A DNA stretch of 52,225 bases from Candidatus Nitrotoga sp. HW29. GTDB taxonomy: Bacteria > Pseudomonadota > Gammaproteobacteria > Burkholderiales > Gallionellaceae. This document shows, in pieces, positions 18,473-30,246 of the stretch. Position 1 is the first letter of the stretch. Each line of letters starts with the position of its first letter. The position numbers and the translations under genes are program-made. The stretch covers positions 1 to 52,225 of the forward strand of contig NZ_CAKMAA020000033.1 in NCBI RefSeq assembly GCF_924101635.2. Reading direction: 5' to 3'. The notes under the pieces were generated by a model. The model was not told the DNA's origin and did not search any database. It saw only the letters and a list, made by a program, of their open reading frames with translations.

Positions 18473-19798
18473 ATTACTTGCCGCTGCCGTGTTATTTCTA
18501 GCCGGCATCGCCTCTGCACTCGCCACACCCCATATCCAGCATTGGACATCGCCGAGCGGCGCGCGTGTATATTTTGTGGAAAACCATGATCTGCCCATGC
18601 TGGATTTAACTGTAACTTTTGCCGCTGGCAGTAGCTTTGATGTGGCCGAAAAATCCGGATTGGCAGGGCTGACCCATAGAACACTGGATCTGGGCGCAGA
18701 AGGTTTGAGCGAGGACGACATCGCACGCAATCTGGCCGATATTGGTGCACAATTTGGAAAAAATTTCGATGCGGATCGGGCCGGAATAAGTTTGCGCACA
18801 TTGAGCAGTACTACAGAACGCGTTCAGGCACTGAATATTCTGGCACGTGTGCTGCAACATCCGCTGTTCCAAGAAGACATGTTGGCACGAGAAAAAACGC
18901 GCTTGATCGCTGGGTTAAAAGAAGACGAAACCAAGCCGGAAAGGATTGCCGAAAAAGCTTTCAGCAAGGCAGTATTCGGTACCCATCCTTATGGTTTGCC
19001 GTCGTCGGGTGAAGTCTCCACCGTAGAAAATATTCAGCGCACCGACATTGAAGCATTTTATCGTGCCCATTATTTGGCCAAAACTGCCGTGGTGGCCATT
19101 ATGGGCGATGTAACACGTGTCGAAGCTGAAGCTATCGCGCAAAATCTTACCGCGCAATTACCGCAAGGCATTGAAGCGGTGCAGGTTGCGCCGGTGGCCA
19201 TGCAAATTAAAGCGAGTGAGCAGCGCATAATACATCCGGCTACGCAAAGTCATATTTTGATGGGCGCACCCGGTTTGGCACGTAAAGACCCCGACTATTT
19301 TGCTCTTTATGTGGGCAACCACATCCTCGGTGGCGGCGGATTTGTATCCCGCCTGATGCACGAAATCCGTGAAAAGCGCGGCCTTGCCTACAGTGTATAT
19401 AGTTATTTTATACCGATGAAGCTGCCCGGCGCGTATCAGATCGGATTACAAACCAAAAAAAATCAAGCCGATGAAGCGCTGCAACTGGTGCGCGCTACGC
19501 TACGCGAATTTATTGTTAAAGGGGTGACGAAAAAAGAATTACAGGCATCCAAGCAAAATATCATTGGCGGTTTTCCGTTGCGTATCGATAGCAACAAAAA
19601 AATCGTTGACTACTTGAGTGTCATTGGATTTTATGAATTACCTTTGACCTATCTTGATGATTTTGTCGGAAACGTTGATAAAGTCACCATCGCGCAAATT
19701 CGCGCAGCCTTTGAACGGCGTGTGAATCCGGACGCGATGGCCACCGTGATAGTCGGTGCGCCGGAAACCCAAAAACCGGGTAACGCGGGAGCCCTGCA

Positions 19799-19802
<4 letters not shown>
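18462..19802 (+). CDS. M16-family peptidase homologue, non-catalytic partner
   Basis: A 446-aa exported protein (signal peptide about residues 1-21, cleavage near ALA-T). At the place of the zinc motif it reads GLAGLTHRTLDLG, so HxxEH is lost and zinc catalysis is not expected. The C-terminal half keeps the Arg/Tyr substrate-binding region (EKRGLAYSVYSYF) that non-catalytic M16 subunits provide in heterodimers. The ATG lies inside the last codons of the upstream gene, with AAAGGGG as ribosome-binding site. The stop codon overlaps the proposed start of rsmD. Confidence 0.92.
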
Positions 19803-21094
<1,292 letters not shown>

Positions 21095-21123
21095 CAAGCG
21101 GTGATTATTTAGCCGGAATGCTA

Positions 21124-21147
21124 ATGGGTCTGGATAAAATGACCCAT
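21124..21147 (+). terminator. Hairpin after the ferredoxin gene
   Basis: ATGGGTC/GACCCAT with a 10-nt loop. An outer GCGGTG (from 21100) and CACCGC pair flanks it, and a T5 run follows 9 nt later. A plausible end of the M16-rsmD-coaD-fdx transcript. Confidence 0.5.
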
Positions 21148-21296
21148 CACCGCAATTCGTTTTTCCCCTTCTCTATCATTAGTAAAAATTACCCTGCACT
21201 GATGGTGTTCATTAATTACCGGACAATTGGTACCGTGCTATATTGACTTGGTGGTGGCTCATTATTCACCTAACACGGACACCACTGAGCGCCTTA

Positions 21297-22211
21297 TCAA
21301 ATCTTAAAGGGCTGTTGCTTCAAAAAACGCGCCGCCGGACCCAACGTAAATAGATTAGGTGTCTGCTCGGCGGGCAGCAAAGTCTTAATAGCAGCATGGA
21401 ATTTAGCATAATTGCCGCTGAAAGAGCCGTTGTTCCACACCTTTAACAGCTGCTCGGTAAATGCGCCATTATGGTCACCATCCATGGATGTCTGATTGTC
21501 CTGGCAGCCAGAGATTAAAATTACCGCCGGCTTGAATTTTTTCGCTATCGCAGTGAGCCGCGGACTCACGGCCAATTGAGCTAGCACACTATCCGGATCC
21601 GGTAACGAAGCTTTGCCAGCGGCTTTAGCCACGTCTTGTTGCAGCTTGTCGTAAAACGCTTGATGCTCGCGATAGGTGCGCATACCCACGGCAAGCGGCA
21701 TCATCTTTGAGCGCCCGACCATCGACCAGATCATGCCGGGCTGCGGCGGTGCAGCACGTGTTACGGTACCGCTATGGCAACTGTCGGAAAACACAAGCAC
21801 GCGTACCCCTGTTGCAAATTGGCTTAATTCAAAATACAACTCGTCGTCAATAAGTTGTCCGTCGTACAGGCACCAAGTCTCGTCTTGTTTATCCTCTTCT
21901 TCTCCAGTGACATCAGGAATTTGGCCGCCATGACCGGAATAGGTGAGAAAAAACAAGTCACCGGCTACCAATTGCTTGGCGGCACTCCGCATGGCAGCCA
22001 ACATATTGGCGCGCGTGCCCTTCTTGGTCAGCAACAAAGTAGATTTCATACCACACGATTTGGCAATCGCTGCCATGTCCTTGGCATCGAACTCACAGGC
22101 ATTGAGCTCGCCGCTCCAGCCACCATATGCATTAGCGCTCACAGCATTCAGGCCGATGTGTAACGACATTGCCTTGGCTTTGATTGTGGGTAATTTGGCT
22201 TTTTTTTCCAT
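21297..22211 (-). CDS. Caspase-like cysteine peptidase (peptidase C14 family, orthocaspase type)
   Basis: A 304-aa protein with a caspase-hemoglobinase fold. The catalytic dyad is His94 (YSGHGG) and Cys145 (DSCHSG), and the acidic stretch between ([16 protein letters not shown]) matches the metacaspase substrate loop. There is no signal peptide and no N- or C-terminal effector domain, so it is a single-domain cytoplasmic form. The start is supported by GAGGAG 7-8 nt before the ATG. Bacterial orthocaspases usually cut after Arg/Lys and are linked to stress responses or abortive infection; the role here is unknown. It is divergent from the mutarotase gene across a promoter with a perfect palindrome. 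Confidence 0.88.
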   Translation of the reverse strand: MEKKAKLPTIKAKAMSLHIGLNAVSANAYGGWSGELNACEFDAKDMAAIAKSCGMKSTLLLTKKGTRANMLAAMRSAAKQLVAGDLFFLTYSGHGGQIPDVTGEEEDKQDETWCLYDGQLIDDELYFELSQFATGVRVLVFSDSCHSGTVTRAAPPQPGMIWSMVGRSKMMPLAVGMRTYREHQAFYDKLQQDVAKAAGKASLPDPDSVLAQLAVSPRLTAIAKKFKPAVILISGCQDNQTSMDGDHNGAFTEQLLKVWNNGSFSGNYAKFHAAIKTLLPAEQTPNLFTLGPAARFLKQQPFKI

Positions 22212-22279
22212 TCTGATCTCCTCGGTTGATGTGCGGCAGAATTTTGCTACGTGAGATAAAGGGGTCGAGGTGCAATTAC

Positions 22280-22314
22280 ATTATAGTTTTAGCTGTTTGG
22301 CAAATTTGCCAAAC
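22280..22314. promoter_or_regulatory. Promoter and 20-bp palindromic operator candidate
   Basis: A perfect palindrome GTTTGGCAAATTTGCCAAAC occupies 22295-22314. Ten bases away lies a minus-strand TATAAT (22280-22285) about 70 nt upstream of the caspase-like start. The palindrome covers the spacer/-35 region, the usual place for a repressor or activator. The binding protein is unknown. Confidence 0.55.
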
Positions 22315-22453
22315 GTATTGTTATTGGGTTCAGCCCGCATATACATCCGATGCTAAACATTAGGCGATCATATCGCTTGGCGTAGATAGGCGCGTAATTT
22401 CTATCGAATAATTGTTGTATGATTCGCCGTAGATAAAGTAAAAGGATTAAAAA

Positions 22454-23371
22454 ATGAGCCAGCCAGATGTAACCACGCTTAACCAGAAATTCGCTATTCC
22501 CGGACAACTTGAATTTACCGAGGACGTGAGCGGTTTAATTATTGTGCGCATTGCCAATAAGCAAGCACAAGCCACTATTGCATTACAGGGTGCGCATGTC
22601 ATGACCTTTGAGCCTGTAGGCGAAAAACCGGTCATTTGGCTTAGCCCCGCAGCCAAATTAATACGCGGCAAATCCATTCGTGGCGGCGTGCCAGTTTGTT
22701 GGCCATGGTTCGGTGCTCATGCAACCGACAGTACCTTTCCAGCCCATGGGTTTGCCCGTACCGTTTCCTGGCAAGTTGTGGCCAGCGAAGCATTGTCGGA
22801 TGGCAGCACGCGCATCACCTTTGAATTGCCACAGAATTCAATTCCTGTTGCGCAATGGCCGCATGCTTGTCGGGTGCGGAACATCGTTACGATCGGCAAG
22901 GAAATGACCGTAGAACTGATTACTGAAAATACGGGCCAAACGACGTTTGAAATTGGCGAAGCGTTGCATACTTATTTCGCTATCAGCGATGTGGATAAAA
23001 TTCGCATCTCCGGTTTGGAAGGGTGCACTTATCTTGACAAGGTGGGTGATTGGCAACGCAAAATACAAGCGGGCGCAATTACGATAGCCGCTGAAGTAGA
23101 CCGCCTCTATGTGAATACCGACTCAGATTGTCTGATTAATGACAGTGGCTACAAGCGCGGTATTCGTATTGCCAAGCGCGGCAGTCTTTCCACCGTAGTG
23201 TGGAACCCATGGATAGAAAAGGCCGCGAAAATGGGCGATTTTGGCAGCGACACCGGCTATCGCGGCATGGTCTGCGTGGAAAGCGCGAATGCAGCGGAAA
23301 ACGTCGTTAAAGTTGCGGCGGGTGCAATCCATTCGTTGCATGTAGTCTATAGTATTGAGAAAACGCAATAG
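22454..23371 (+). CDS. D-hexose-6-phosphate mutarotase (YeaD/aldose-1-epimerase family)
   Basis: A 305-aa beta-sandwich enzyme interconverting alpha and beta anomers of glucose-6-phosphate and related sugars. Family features include RGGVPVCWPWFG, the PAHGFAR histidine, EALHTYF with a second histidine, and a C-terminal VVWNPW...MGDFG segment where the catalytic Glu/Asp region lies. AAGGA precedes the ATG. It is divergent from the caspase-like gene. Confidence 0.92.
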   Translation: MSQPDVTTLNQKFAIPGQLEFTEDVSGLIIVRIANKQAQATIALQGAHVMTFEPVGEKPVIWLSPAAKLIRGKSIRGGVPVCWPWFGAHATDSTFPAHGFARTVSWQVVASEALSDGSTRITFELPQNSIPVAQWPHACRVRNIVTIGKEMTVELITENTGQTTFEIGEALHTYFAISDVDKIRISGLEGCTYLDKVGDWQRKIQAGAITIAAEVDRLYVNTDSDCLINDSGYKRGIRIAKRGSLSTVVWNPWIEKAAKMGDFGSDTGYRGMVCVESANAAENVVKVAAGAIHSLHVVYSIEKTQ

Positions 23372-23482
23372 TCAAGATGCTGTGATGGAATGAAATGTTG
23401 GAATGTTACAGCTGACCCATTACTCTGTAATGCCCTGTAACGACAATATGTCTACTGTCTATCTGAATGCCTATCTGAACTA

Positions 23483-24322
23483 ATGAGACCTTACTCAATT
23501 TGCTATGTTGATGAGAGCATTCAGGCTGATCTTGGTGTTGTCTGTTCGGCATTTGTATTTGTCGAGCAAGATGTCGATGAAGCGATTCGAAAGATCCTTG
23601 TGAATGCAGGGTTCAACCCTGAGATAACAGAATACAAAAGTAGCACGAGAATGGCTGGTAATTCTGGTATGCAGCAAGTCCGTGAAGGACTCATGAGCAT
23701 TGCTTCTCGATCCACAAAGATCGCTGTATTCTTCGGCCCATTTGAACGTTCTCGACTTGGGCGACAGACTCTGCAAGCCTTACAATCGATTATTGTACGT
23801 AATGGTTTTGACCCTGCAGGGCTTGTAGTACATTTCGATAAAGAAATATTCAGAACCAATGCTGCGGCTGAACGGTTATTGGGTTGTTTTACTGCATTGA
23901 GAGGATGCGAAATTCACGGTTCAGAAGACTCAAAACTTTGTCGTGGCATTCAGCTGGCAGATGCAGTAGCTCACAGCTTTGGTCAAATTATAAAGGCGGC
24001 AATGAATAGAGAAGAAAAACAGATCGACATTGGCAGGCCTAATACAGGATACGACGAAGGTACTATGGCGCCCCTGTCTTGGGAATTGTTAATGACTTTA
24101 AGGTACGCGTTGCTTACAAGACCTACTGCTTCTGATGCTTCCAACTATGATCCCGCAACTGATCCAGTTTTGCCTGGACCGAACATTGATGATCAAATAA
24201 AAGTTGGTCAGCATCCATTATTTCTGGGTTGGGGCGTTCAGGTTGCTCCAGAGTCTAGTGCTGAACTAATTAATGCCGTTCAGTGTCGTTTAGCTCGTCT
24301 ATGGTTAGGCTGTATATATTGA
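23483..24322 (+). CDS. DUF3800-like protein
   Basis: A 279-aa protein beginning with YVDES (about residues 8-12), the first acidic motif of the DUF3800/RNase H-like group. A late motif follows (SKLCRGIQLADAVAH, about 150-165) that matches the IQ.ADxxA signature. The spaced acidic residues suggest a metal-dependent nuclease-like fold, but activity is not established. DUF3800 genes often sit in mobile or defence-associated positions. Here the gene is alone between housekeeping genes, without a visible ribosome-binding site. A 9-bp direct repeat (CTATCTGAA, 23459-23467 and 23471-23479) lies just before the ATG. Acquisition by transfer is possible. Confidence 0.7.
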   Translation: MRPYSICYVDESIQADLGVVCSAFVFVEQDVDEAIRKILVNAGFNPEITEYKSSTRMAGNSGMQQVREGLMSIASRSTKIAVFFGPFERSRLGRQTLQALQSIIVRNGFDPAGLVVHFDKEIFRTNAAAERLLGCFTALRGCEIHGSEDSKLCRGIQLADAVAHSFGQIIKAAMNREEKQIDIGRPNTGYDEGTMAPLSWELLMTLRYALLTRPTASDASNYDPATDPVLPGPNIDDQIKVGQHPLFLGWGVQVAPESSAELINAVQCRLARLWLGCIY

Positions 24323-24484
24323 GATAAAATCAATCCAGTAACGCAATTGATTTCTGTTACAATTTAACGCATGGTATTAGTTCCTAGTCTTCTTGCCATT
24401 CTGAACTGGTTTTAAAAATCCATCTATCTGCCTAAGACTGGCGCCATCAACGGCGACAGGCCGATTTTTTTCTAGGAATACTTT

Positions 24485-25816
24485 ATGACTTTCTCAGCCC
24501 TCGGTTTATCCGATGAAATCGTCCGTGCCATTACCGAGCGTGGTTACACTGAACCAACGCCCATTCAGGCGCAGGCTATCCCGGTTGTACTATCCGGTGG
24601 CGACCTGCTGGCGGGTGCGCAGACTGGCACGGGCAAAACTGCTGGTTTCACCTTGCCTATCCTGCAACGTCTTACTGCTTCCGCCAAACCTGCAACCGGT
24701 AAGGCACCGATACGCGCGTTAGTTCTTATCCCGACGCGCGAACTTGCCGCACAGGTAGAAGAAAGCGTGCGCGATTATGGTAAATACCTGAAACTTACTT
24801 CGATGACCATGATTGGGGGCGTTAACATTAATCCACAAATACAGCGCTTAAAAAGCCGTGTGGATATTTTGGTTGCCACACCGGGCCGCTTGCTTGACCA
24901 CTTGCAGCAGAAAACGCTGGATCTATCGCATATAGAAATTCTTGTGCTGGATGAAGCCGACCGCATGCTGGACATGGGCTTCATTCGCGACATCAAAAAA
25001 ATCCTGGCTATATTGCCCAGGCAGCGGCAAAACCTGCTGTTTTCCGCTACCTTCTCCGACGAGATCAAGAGTCTGGCCGATGGGCTACTCAATAAACCGG
25101 TGATGATAGAAGTGGCGCGCCGCAACGCGACTGCAGAGCTGATCACGCAAAAAATTTACCCGGTGGATCGCGAAAGAAAGCGTGAGTTGCTCATCCATCT
25201 TATCAAGGAATATAACTGGCATCAGGTGCTGGTGTTTACACGCACCAAGCATGGTGCCAACAAATTAGCCGAGCAACTCAACAAGGACGATATTCCCGCA
25301 CTGGCCATCCATGGTAATAAAAGCCAGGCGGCGCGCACCCGCGCATTGGCGGAATTTAAATCCGGCAAACTGCAGGTACTAGTGGCAACTGACATTGCTG
25401 CGCGTGGCATCGACATTATTGAATTGCCGCACGTGGTCAACTTTGAGATGCCCCATGTGTCGGAAGATTATGTCCACCGCATTGGACGCACCGGTCGCGC
25501 AGGCAGCGAAGGCGAGGCGAGTTCTCTGGTATGTATTGATGAACATAAGCTGCTGTGGGACATTGAGCGACTGACCAAGCGCGAAATTCCGGTTGTGCAA
25601 ATACCCGGCTTCGAGCCGGATCCCCGCATCAAGGCAGAGCCTATTTTAAACGGTCAGAATCGCGGTCAAGGTGGGGATCGTAAGCAAGGGCAAGGTCGAA
25701 ATCGTACTCGGGCAGCGCCGCGTGCAGGTGGTGATCAACGCCGCACCAGTGCTACTACTGGTAAACCTGTTGCCCGCAAACCGGTAATACACCGTTCCGG
25801 TGGCTACAATCGCTAA
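24485..25816 (+). CDS. rhlE: DEAD-box ATP-dependent RNA helicase, RhlE type (copy 2)
   Basis: A 443-aa helicase with PTPIQ (about 24-28), AQTGTGKT (about 45-52), [19 protein letters not shown] and [10 protein letters not shown], then a basic Arg/Gly/Gln-rich C-terminal tail (about 385-443). AGGAA precedes the ATG. It is closer to canonical RhlE than copy 1 and starts a plus-strand run with DUF1415 and srkA. The 160-base region upstream contains a possible -10 (TACAAT, near 24358), which would give a leader of more than 100 nt. Confidence 0.93.
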   Translation: MTFSALGLSDEIVRAITERGYTEPTPIQAQAIPVVLSGGDLLAGAQTGTGKTAGFTLPILQRLTASAKPATGKAPIRALVLIPTRELAAQVEESVRDYGKYLKLTSMTMIGGVNINPQIQRLKSRVDILVATPGRLLDHLQQKTLDLSHIEILVLDEADRMLDMGFIRDIKKILAILPRQRQNLLFSATFSDEIKSLADGLLNKPVMIEVARRNATAELITQKIYPVDRERKRELLIHLIKEYNWHQVLVFTRTKHGANKLAEQLNKDDIPALAIHGNKSQAARTRALAEFKSGKLQVLVATDIAARGIDIIELPHVVNFEMPHVSEDYVHRIGRTGRAGSEGEASSLVCIDEHKLLWDIERLTKREIPVVQIPGFEPDPRIKAEPILNGQNRGQGGDRKQGQGRNRTRAAPRAGGDQRRTSATTGKPVARKPVIHRSGGYNR

Positions 25817-25831
25817 ACATGTTTTACTAAA

Positions 25832-26407
25832 ATGAATATTACAACAAATGAAAAAATCATCGCTGCGACCAAACTGTGGTTGGAGCGGGCTGTCATTGGG
25901 CTCAATCTATGCCCATTCGCCAAAGCCGTGCACGTGAAAAATCAGATACGCTATGTGGTGAGCTTTGCGGCCACACATGAAGATTTGCTCAGAGACCTCA
26001 TGCAAGAGTTGGAAGTGTTGGCCGAAACGCCAGCAACCCATATCGACACAACCTTGCTTATTCATCCCTATGTGCTCACTGACTTTATCGAATACAACGA
26101 TTTTCTCGATGTAGCCGATGCGGCACTGGAAGACATGGATTTGGAAGGGTTGTTGCAAGTGGCCAGCTTTCACCCGCAGTATCAGTTTGCCGGGACACAG
26201 CCTGACGATATCGAAAACTACACCAACCGGTCGCCATATCCCATGCTGCATTTGCTGCGCGAAGCGAGTGTCGTGCAGGCGGTGTCTGCTTTCCCTGAGT
26301 CCGAGAAAATATTCGACAAGAACATTGAAACACTGCGCCGTTTAGGTCATGCAGGCTGGGATGATTTGGGACTGATTAAAGTCAGCTCTCCCCCGGAAAA
26401 TGAATGA
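25832..26407 (+). CDS. DUF1415 family protein
   Basis: A 191-aa cytoplasmic protein with the family signatures: W.ERAVIGLNLCPFAK near the N-terminus (conserved Cys-Pro-Phe) and FHPQYQFAG.....DIENYTNRSPYPMLHLLRE in the second half. The function of the family is not established. It starts 16 nt after the helicase and overlaps srkA by ATGA, so the three are probably co-transcribed. Confidence 0.88.
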   Translation: MNITTNEKIIAATKLWLERAVIGLNLCPFAKAVHVKNQIRYVVSFAATHEDLLRDLMQELEVLAETPATHIDTTLLIHPYVLTDFIEYNDFLDVADAALEDMDLEGLLQVASFHPQYQFAGTQPDDIENYTNRSPYPMLHLLREASVVQAVSAFPESEKIFDKNIETLRRLGHAGWDDLGLIKVSSPPENE

Positions 26408-27411
26408 CTGCGCAAAGAGCTGTAACAGTGACATCACCAACTTTTTCTCTACTTACTCCCGATTGCGTCATAAACGCGTTGGACAGTTTGGGCTGCCACA
26501 GCGATGGCCGCCTGCTAGCACTTAACAGCTATGAAAACCGCGTCTATCAGATAGGTATGGAAGACAGCTCACCGCTGGTAGCCAAATTTTATCGGCCGGA
26601 GCGCTGGACGAATGCGGCCATACTCGAAGAACACACTTTCGTGCAAGAGTTAATCGAGCGCGAAATTCCGGTAGTACCTGCTTTGGTGCTGGGAGGCAAA
26701 ACGCTGCACACCTTCGAAGGATTTCGCTTCGCCGTTTTTCCCAAGCACGGCGGACGCGCGCCCGAGCTTGAAGATCGCAACACACTGGAATGGATGGGGC
26801 GCTTTCTTGGGCGCATCCACGCCATTGGTGCGCTCAAACCGTTCCAGCATCGTCCTACACTGGATATAGCAAGTTTCGGTGTTGAGCCACTTGATTTTTT
26901 ACTGTCAAATAATTTTATCCCAGTTGATCTTGATGCGGCCTATCGCAGCGTCGCAGAGCAGGCACTGACTGGCGTGCGTCATTGCTTTGGGCGTGCTGGC
27001 AGCAATGTAAGGGCGCTACGTCTGCATGGCGATTGTCATGCAGGTAATATATTGTGGACGGACGACGGTCCGCACTTCGTTGATTTTGACGATAGCCGCA
27101 TGGGGCCTGCTGTGCAGGACTTGTGGATGTTGTTATCGGGCGAGCGTGCCGACATGGCACGGCAGTTGAATGACGTGCTGGCAGGATATGAAGACTTTTA
27201 CGATTTTGATTCATGTGAATTGCATCTGGTCGAAGCTCTGCGTACCTTGCGCCTGATCCATTATTCCGCTTGGCTGGCCCAGCGATGGGACGATCCAGCC
27301 TTCAAGCAAGCCTTCCCGTGGTTTAACACACAACGTTATTGGCAAGATCGCATTCTGGAATTGCGCGAGCAGATCGCGCTGATGGATGAACCGCCGCTAT
27401 GGCCGGTTTAA
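26404..27411 (+). CDS. srkA: Stress response kinase SrkA (YihE/RdoA)
   Basis: A 335-aa aminoglycoside-phosphotransferase-fold Ser/Thr kinase, known in E. coli to counter stress-induced, MazF-linked cell death and envelope stress. The ATP-binding lysine lies in LVAKFYRPERW, the catalytic Brenner motif is LHGDCHAGNILW (about residues 203-214), and the metal-binding HFVDFDDSR follows. Length is usual. The ATG overlaps the stop of the DUF1415 gene. Confidence 0.93.
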   Translation: MTAQRAVTVTSPTFSLLTPDCVINALDSLGCHSDGRLLALNSYENRVYQIGMEDSSPLVAKFYRPERWTNAAILEEHTFVQELIEREIPVVPALVLGGKTLHTFEGFRFAVFPKHGGRAPELEDRNTLEWMGRFLGRIHAIGALKPFQHRPTLDIASFGVEPLDFLLSNNFIPVDLDAAYRSVAEQALTGVRHCFGRAGSNVRALRLHGDCHAGNILWTDDGPHFVDFDDSRMGPAVQDLWMLLSGERADMARQLNDVLAGYEDFYDFDSCELHLVEALRTLRLIHYSAWLAQRWDDPAFKQAFPWFNTQRYWQDRILELREQIALMDEPPLWPV

Positions 27412-27414
27412 TTG

Positions 27415-27813
27415 ATGGGCTCAGATATGCAAACTCGTTGCGCTTGCGATAGCAATAAAAATTTCACAGACTGTTGTGGGCGTTATATCAGGTGCAACAT
27501 GCCTGCCCCCAGCGCTGAAGCATTGATGCGTTCCCGCTATGTCGCTTACACATTGGAATGCGAGGATTACATACTGGCAACTTGGCATCCCTCTACACGC
27601 CCCGCCCCGCAGGATGCGGCTGATAAAGTTAAGACAAAGTGGCTAGGGCTGGCGGTGAAACGCCATGAGTACAATCTTCAGGAACCGAACCGCGCCGTAG
27701 TGGAGTTTGTGGCGCGCTACAAAATAGGGGGGCGTGCATATCGACTGCACGAAGTGAGTCGCTTCGTGCGCGAGGACGACCTATGGTTTTATGTGGATGG
27801 AGACATACTCTAA
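27415..27813 (+). CDS. YchJ-like SEC-C zinc-binding protein (UPF0225)
   Basis: A protein of about 130 aa. The SEC-C zinc motif (CACDSNKNFTDCC) is near the N-terminus, followed by the PSAEALMRSRYVAY segment and a cystatin/NTF2-like domain (WLGL.V.....EF.ARY..GG.A..LHE.SRF) that define UPF0225. The start is uncertain: ATG at 27415 or 27427, or TTG at 27412, all directly after the srkA stop. Function unknown. Confidence 0.88.
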   Translation: MGSDMQTRCACDSNKNFTDCCGRYIRCNMPAPSAEALMRSRYVAYTLECEDYILATWHPSTRPAPQDAADKVKTKWLGLAVKRHEYNLQEPNRAVVEFVARYKIGGRAYRLHEVSRFVREDDLWFYVDGDIL

Positions 27814-27887
27814 GTTAGACTTAGCAGCCTAATAGTCCTTAAACTTGCTTACTTTTTGCAATACCTATTTTCGCGAGAACATTCATC

Positions 27888-29543
27888 ATGGCAACAGATT
27901 CTGTAACACAGCCTGCACTACAGGCAATTGACCCACCCGCACCTGTCTCGCGTGATTTAATCACGCGAGAAGTGGCGCGCCGTCGCACCTTCGGCATTAT
28001 TTCTCACCCGGATGCGGGCAAAACCACGCTGACCGAAAAATTACTGCTATTTTCCGGCGCGATTCAATTGGCAGGTACAGTGAAGGCACGCAAGAGTGGT
28101 CGCCATGCAACGTCCGACTGGATGGACATCGAAAAACAACGCGGCATCTCTGTAGCCAGCTCGGTGATGCAGTTCGAATATCGTAACCATGTCGTCAATC
28201 TGCTCGATACTCCCGGCCATCAGGATTTTTCCGAAGACACCTACCGCGTACTCACCGCCGTAGATTCCGCGCTTATGGTTATTGACGCGGCCAAGGGCGT
28301 GGAAACACAAACCATCAAATTGCTCAACGTGTGCCGGATGCGCAACACACCCATCATAACTTTCATCAACAAGATGGACCGTGAAACACGCGATCCGGTG
28401 GAATTGCTGGATGAGGTTGAATCGGTCCTTAATATCCAGTGCGCACCGGTGACTTGGCCGTTGGGGATGGGTAAGACTTTTCGTGGCGTCTATCACTTAT
28501 TGCGCGATGAAATTCTACTTTTCGCGGCAGGCGAAGAACGCGCCGATCAGGATTTTGAAGTAGTTAAAGGCATCGATAACCCGCGCCTTGTTGAAATGTT
28601 TCCATTGGAAATAAGCCAGCTTAAAGCAGAAGTTGAACTACTCCATGGCGCTTCTCATCCTTTTGACCTGGCCGCGTTTCTGGCCGGTACGCAAACTCCC
28701 GTCTTCTTCGGCTCTGCTATCAACAACTTCGGCGTGCGCGAAATTCTTAATGCCCTGCTGGATTGGGCGCCGGCACCGCGTGCACGCGATGCCACTGTAC
28801 GGGTGGTTACACCTAACGAGACACCTTTTACCGGCTTCGTGTTCAAGATACAGGCCAACATGGACGCGAATCATCGTGATCGCATCGCCTTTTTGCGCGT
28901 TTGCTCCGGGCACTTTGAACGCGGCATGAAAATCAAGCACCTGCGTATTAACCGCGAAATTCGTGTTTCCAACGTGGTCACCTTCATGGCCTCCAGCCGT
29001 GAGCAGGTAGAAGAAGCCTACGCCGGTGACATCATCGGCCTCCCCAACCACGGCAACATGCAGATCGGTGACAGTTTTTCCGAAGGCGAGTTATTACAGT
29101 TCACCGGCATTCCTTATTTCGCACCAGACTTCTTTCGCTCCGTGCGCATCCGAAACCCGATCAAGGTCAAGCAGCTGCATAAAGGCTTGCAGCAGCTGGG
29201 TGAAGAGGGCGCGGTGCAAGTATTCAAGCCAGTGAATGGGGGAGATCTAATTCTGGGCGCGGTCGGCGTACTGCAGTTTGATGTGGTGGCCAGCCGCTTG
29301 ATGGGCGAGTACGGCGTAGATGCTGTATTCGATGGTACCAATACCACGAGCGCGCGCTGGGTTACTTGTGACGACAAAAAAATGCTCGCCGATTTTGAAA
29401 AGGCCTTATCGCACAACGTCGCCTACGATGCCGCCAACAACATGGCCTATCTCGCACCGAACAGCGTCAACCTCAAACTTACCCAGGAACGCTGGCCGAA
29501 AGTAATTTTCCACACCACGCGCGAACACGCGGTGAAGCTGTAG
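27888..29543 (+). CDS. prfC: Peptide chain release factor 3
   Basis: A 551-aa translational GTPase that recycles RF1/RF2 after peptide release. G1 is PDAGKTT (residues 41-47), with DTPGH (G3) and NKMDR (G4), then the RF3-specific domain II and III (about 300-540). The N-terminal 25 residues before the G domain are slightly longer than in E. coli. Downstream come an S4 RNA-binding protein and ArfB, making a small translation-termination/rescue cluster. Confidence 0.97.
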   Translation: MATDSVTQPALQAIDPPAPVSRDLITREVARRRTFGIISHPDAGKTTLTEKLLLFSGAIQLAGTVKARKSGRHATSDWMDIEKQRGISVASSVMQFEYRNHVVNLLDTPGHQDFSEDTYRVLTAVDSALMVIDAAKGVETQTIKLLNVCRMRNTPIITFINKMDRETRDPVELLDEVESVLNIQCAPVTWPLGMGKTFRGVYHLLRDEILLFAAGEERADQDFEVVKGIDNPRLVEMFPLEISQLKAEVELLHGASHPFDLAAFLAGTQTPVFFGSAINNFGVREILNALLDWAPAPRARDATVRVVTPNETPFTGFVFKIQANMDANHRDRIAFLRVCSGHFERGMKIKHLRINREIRVSNVVTFMASSREQVEEAYAGDIIGLPNHGNMQIGDSFSEGELLQFTGIPYFAPDFFRSVRIRNPIKVKQLHKGLQQLGEEGAVQVFKPVNGGDLILGAVGVLQFDVVASRLMGEYGVDAVFDGTNTTSARWVTCDDKKMLADFEKALSHNVAYDAANNMAYLAPNSVNLKLTQERWPKVIFHTTREHAVKL

Positions 29544-29568
29544 TTTATTTTCTTCCATAAAGACTTCC

Positions 29569-29784
29569 ATGCAACAATTTGAATTCAAGCTTAATGGCGA
29601 ATTTATCGAGCTCAACCAACTGCTAAAAATGGTTGGTGTGTGCGATAGCGGCGGAGCGGGCAAGGCACTGGTCGCTGAAGGTGTGGTATCAGTAGACGGG
29701 CACGTGGAATTGCGCAAAACCTGCAAAATACGGGCAGGATCGATGGTAACCCTGGGTGACGTGCGCATCACGGTGCTTGCATAA
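29569..29784 (+). CDS. S4-domain RNA-binding protein, YbcJ type
   Basis: A 71-aa single S4 domain: LNQLLKMVGVCDSGGAGKALVAEGVVSVDG.VE.RK matches the YbcJ/RqcP-like core, with Gly and basic residues in the RNA-facing loop. It lies between prfC and arfB with short spacing. A ribosome-related role is inferred from the fold and the neighbours. Confidence 0.88.
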   Translation: MQQFEFKLNGEFIELNQLLKMVGVCDSGGAGKALVAEGVVSVDGHVELRKTCKIRAGSMVTLGDVRITVLA

Positions 29785-29788
29785 TTTC

Positions 29789-30202
29789 ATGCTGTATATC
29801 TCCCACAACGTTACCATTGCTGATCATGAGATCGAGTTAACCGCCGTGCGTGCGCAGGGAGCGGGCGGACAGAACGTCAACAAGGTTTCCAGCGCCGTGC
29901 ATCTACGTTTCGACATCAATACCTCCTCGTTGCCGGAGGCATTTAAAGCACGCCTCCTTGAACTGCATGATCACCGCATCACCAAAGACGGCATGGTAAT
30001 CATCAAGGCGCAGGAATTTCGCAGTCAGGAAATGAATCGGGGTGAGGCATTGCGACGCTTGAAAGAGTTGGTGCAGCGTATCGCGGTGTTGCCCACCGTC
30101 CGTCGCGCAACAAAACCTACGCACAGTTCGCAGAGAAAACGTATGGACAGCAAGGCCAAGCATGGTGCAATTAAAAGTATGCGTGGCCGAGTGGTGGAAT
30201 AA
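29789..30202 (+). CDS. arfB: Alternative ribosome-rescue factor B (peptidyl-tRNA hydrolase ArfB)
   Basis: It releases peptides from ribosomes stalled on non-stop mRNA. I chose the ATG at 29789 (137 aa) because MLYISHNVTI matches the family start; the frame is open back to 29756 inside the upstream gene. GGQ is at residues 26-28 (QGAGGQNVNK). The Lys/Arg-rich C-terminal tail (about 105-137), which enters the empty mRNA channel, is present. It begins 4 nt after the S4 gene. Confidence 0.94.
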   Translation: MLYISHNVTIADHEIELTAVRAQGAGGQNVNKVSSAVHLRFDINTSSLPEAFKARLLELHDHRITKDGMVIIKAQEFRSQEMNRGEALRRLKELVQRIAVLPTVRRATKPTHSSQRKRMDSKAKHGAIKSMRGRVVE

Positions 30203-30246
30203 CTTGGCAGGAGCCTACTTCTGCACGAGACAGATTCAGGAGCTAT

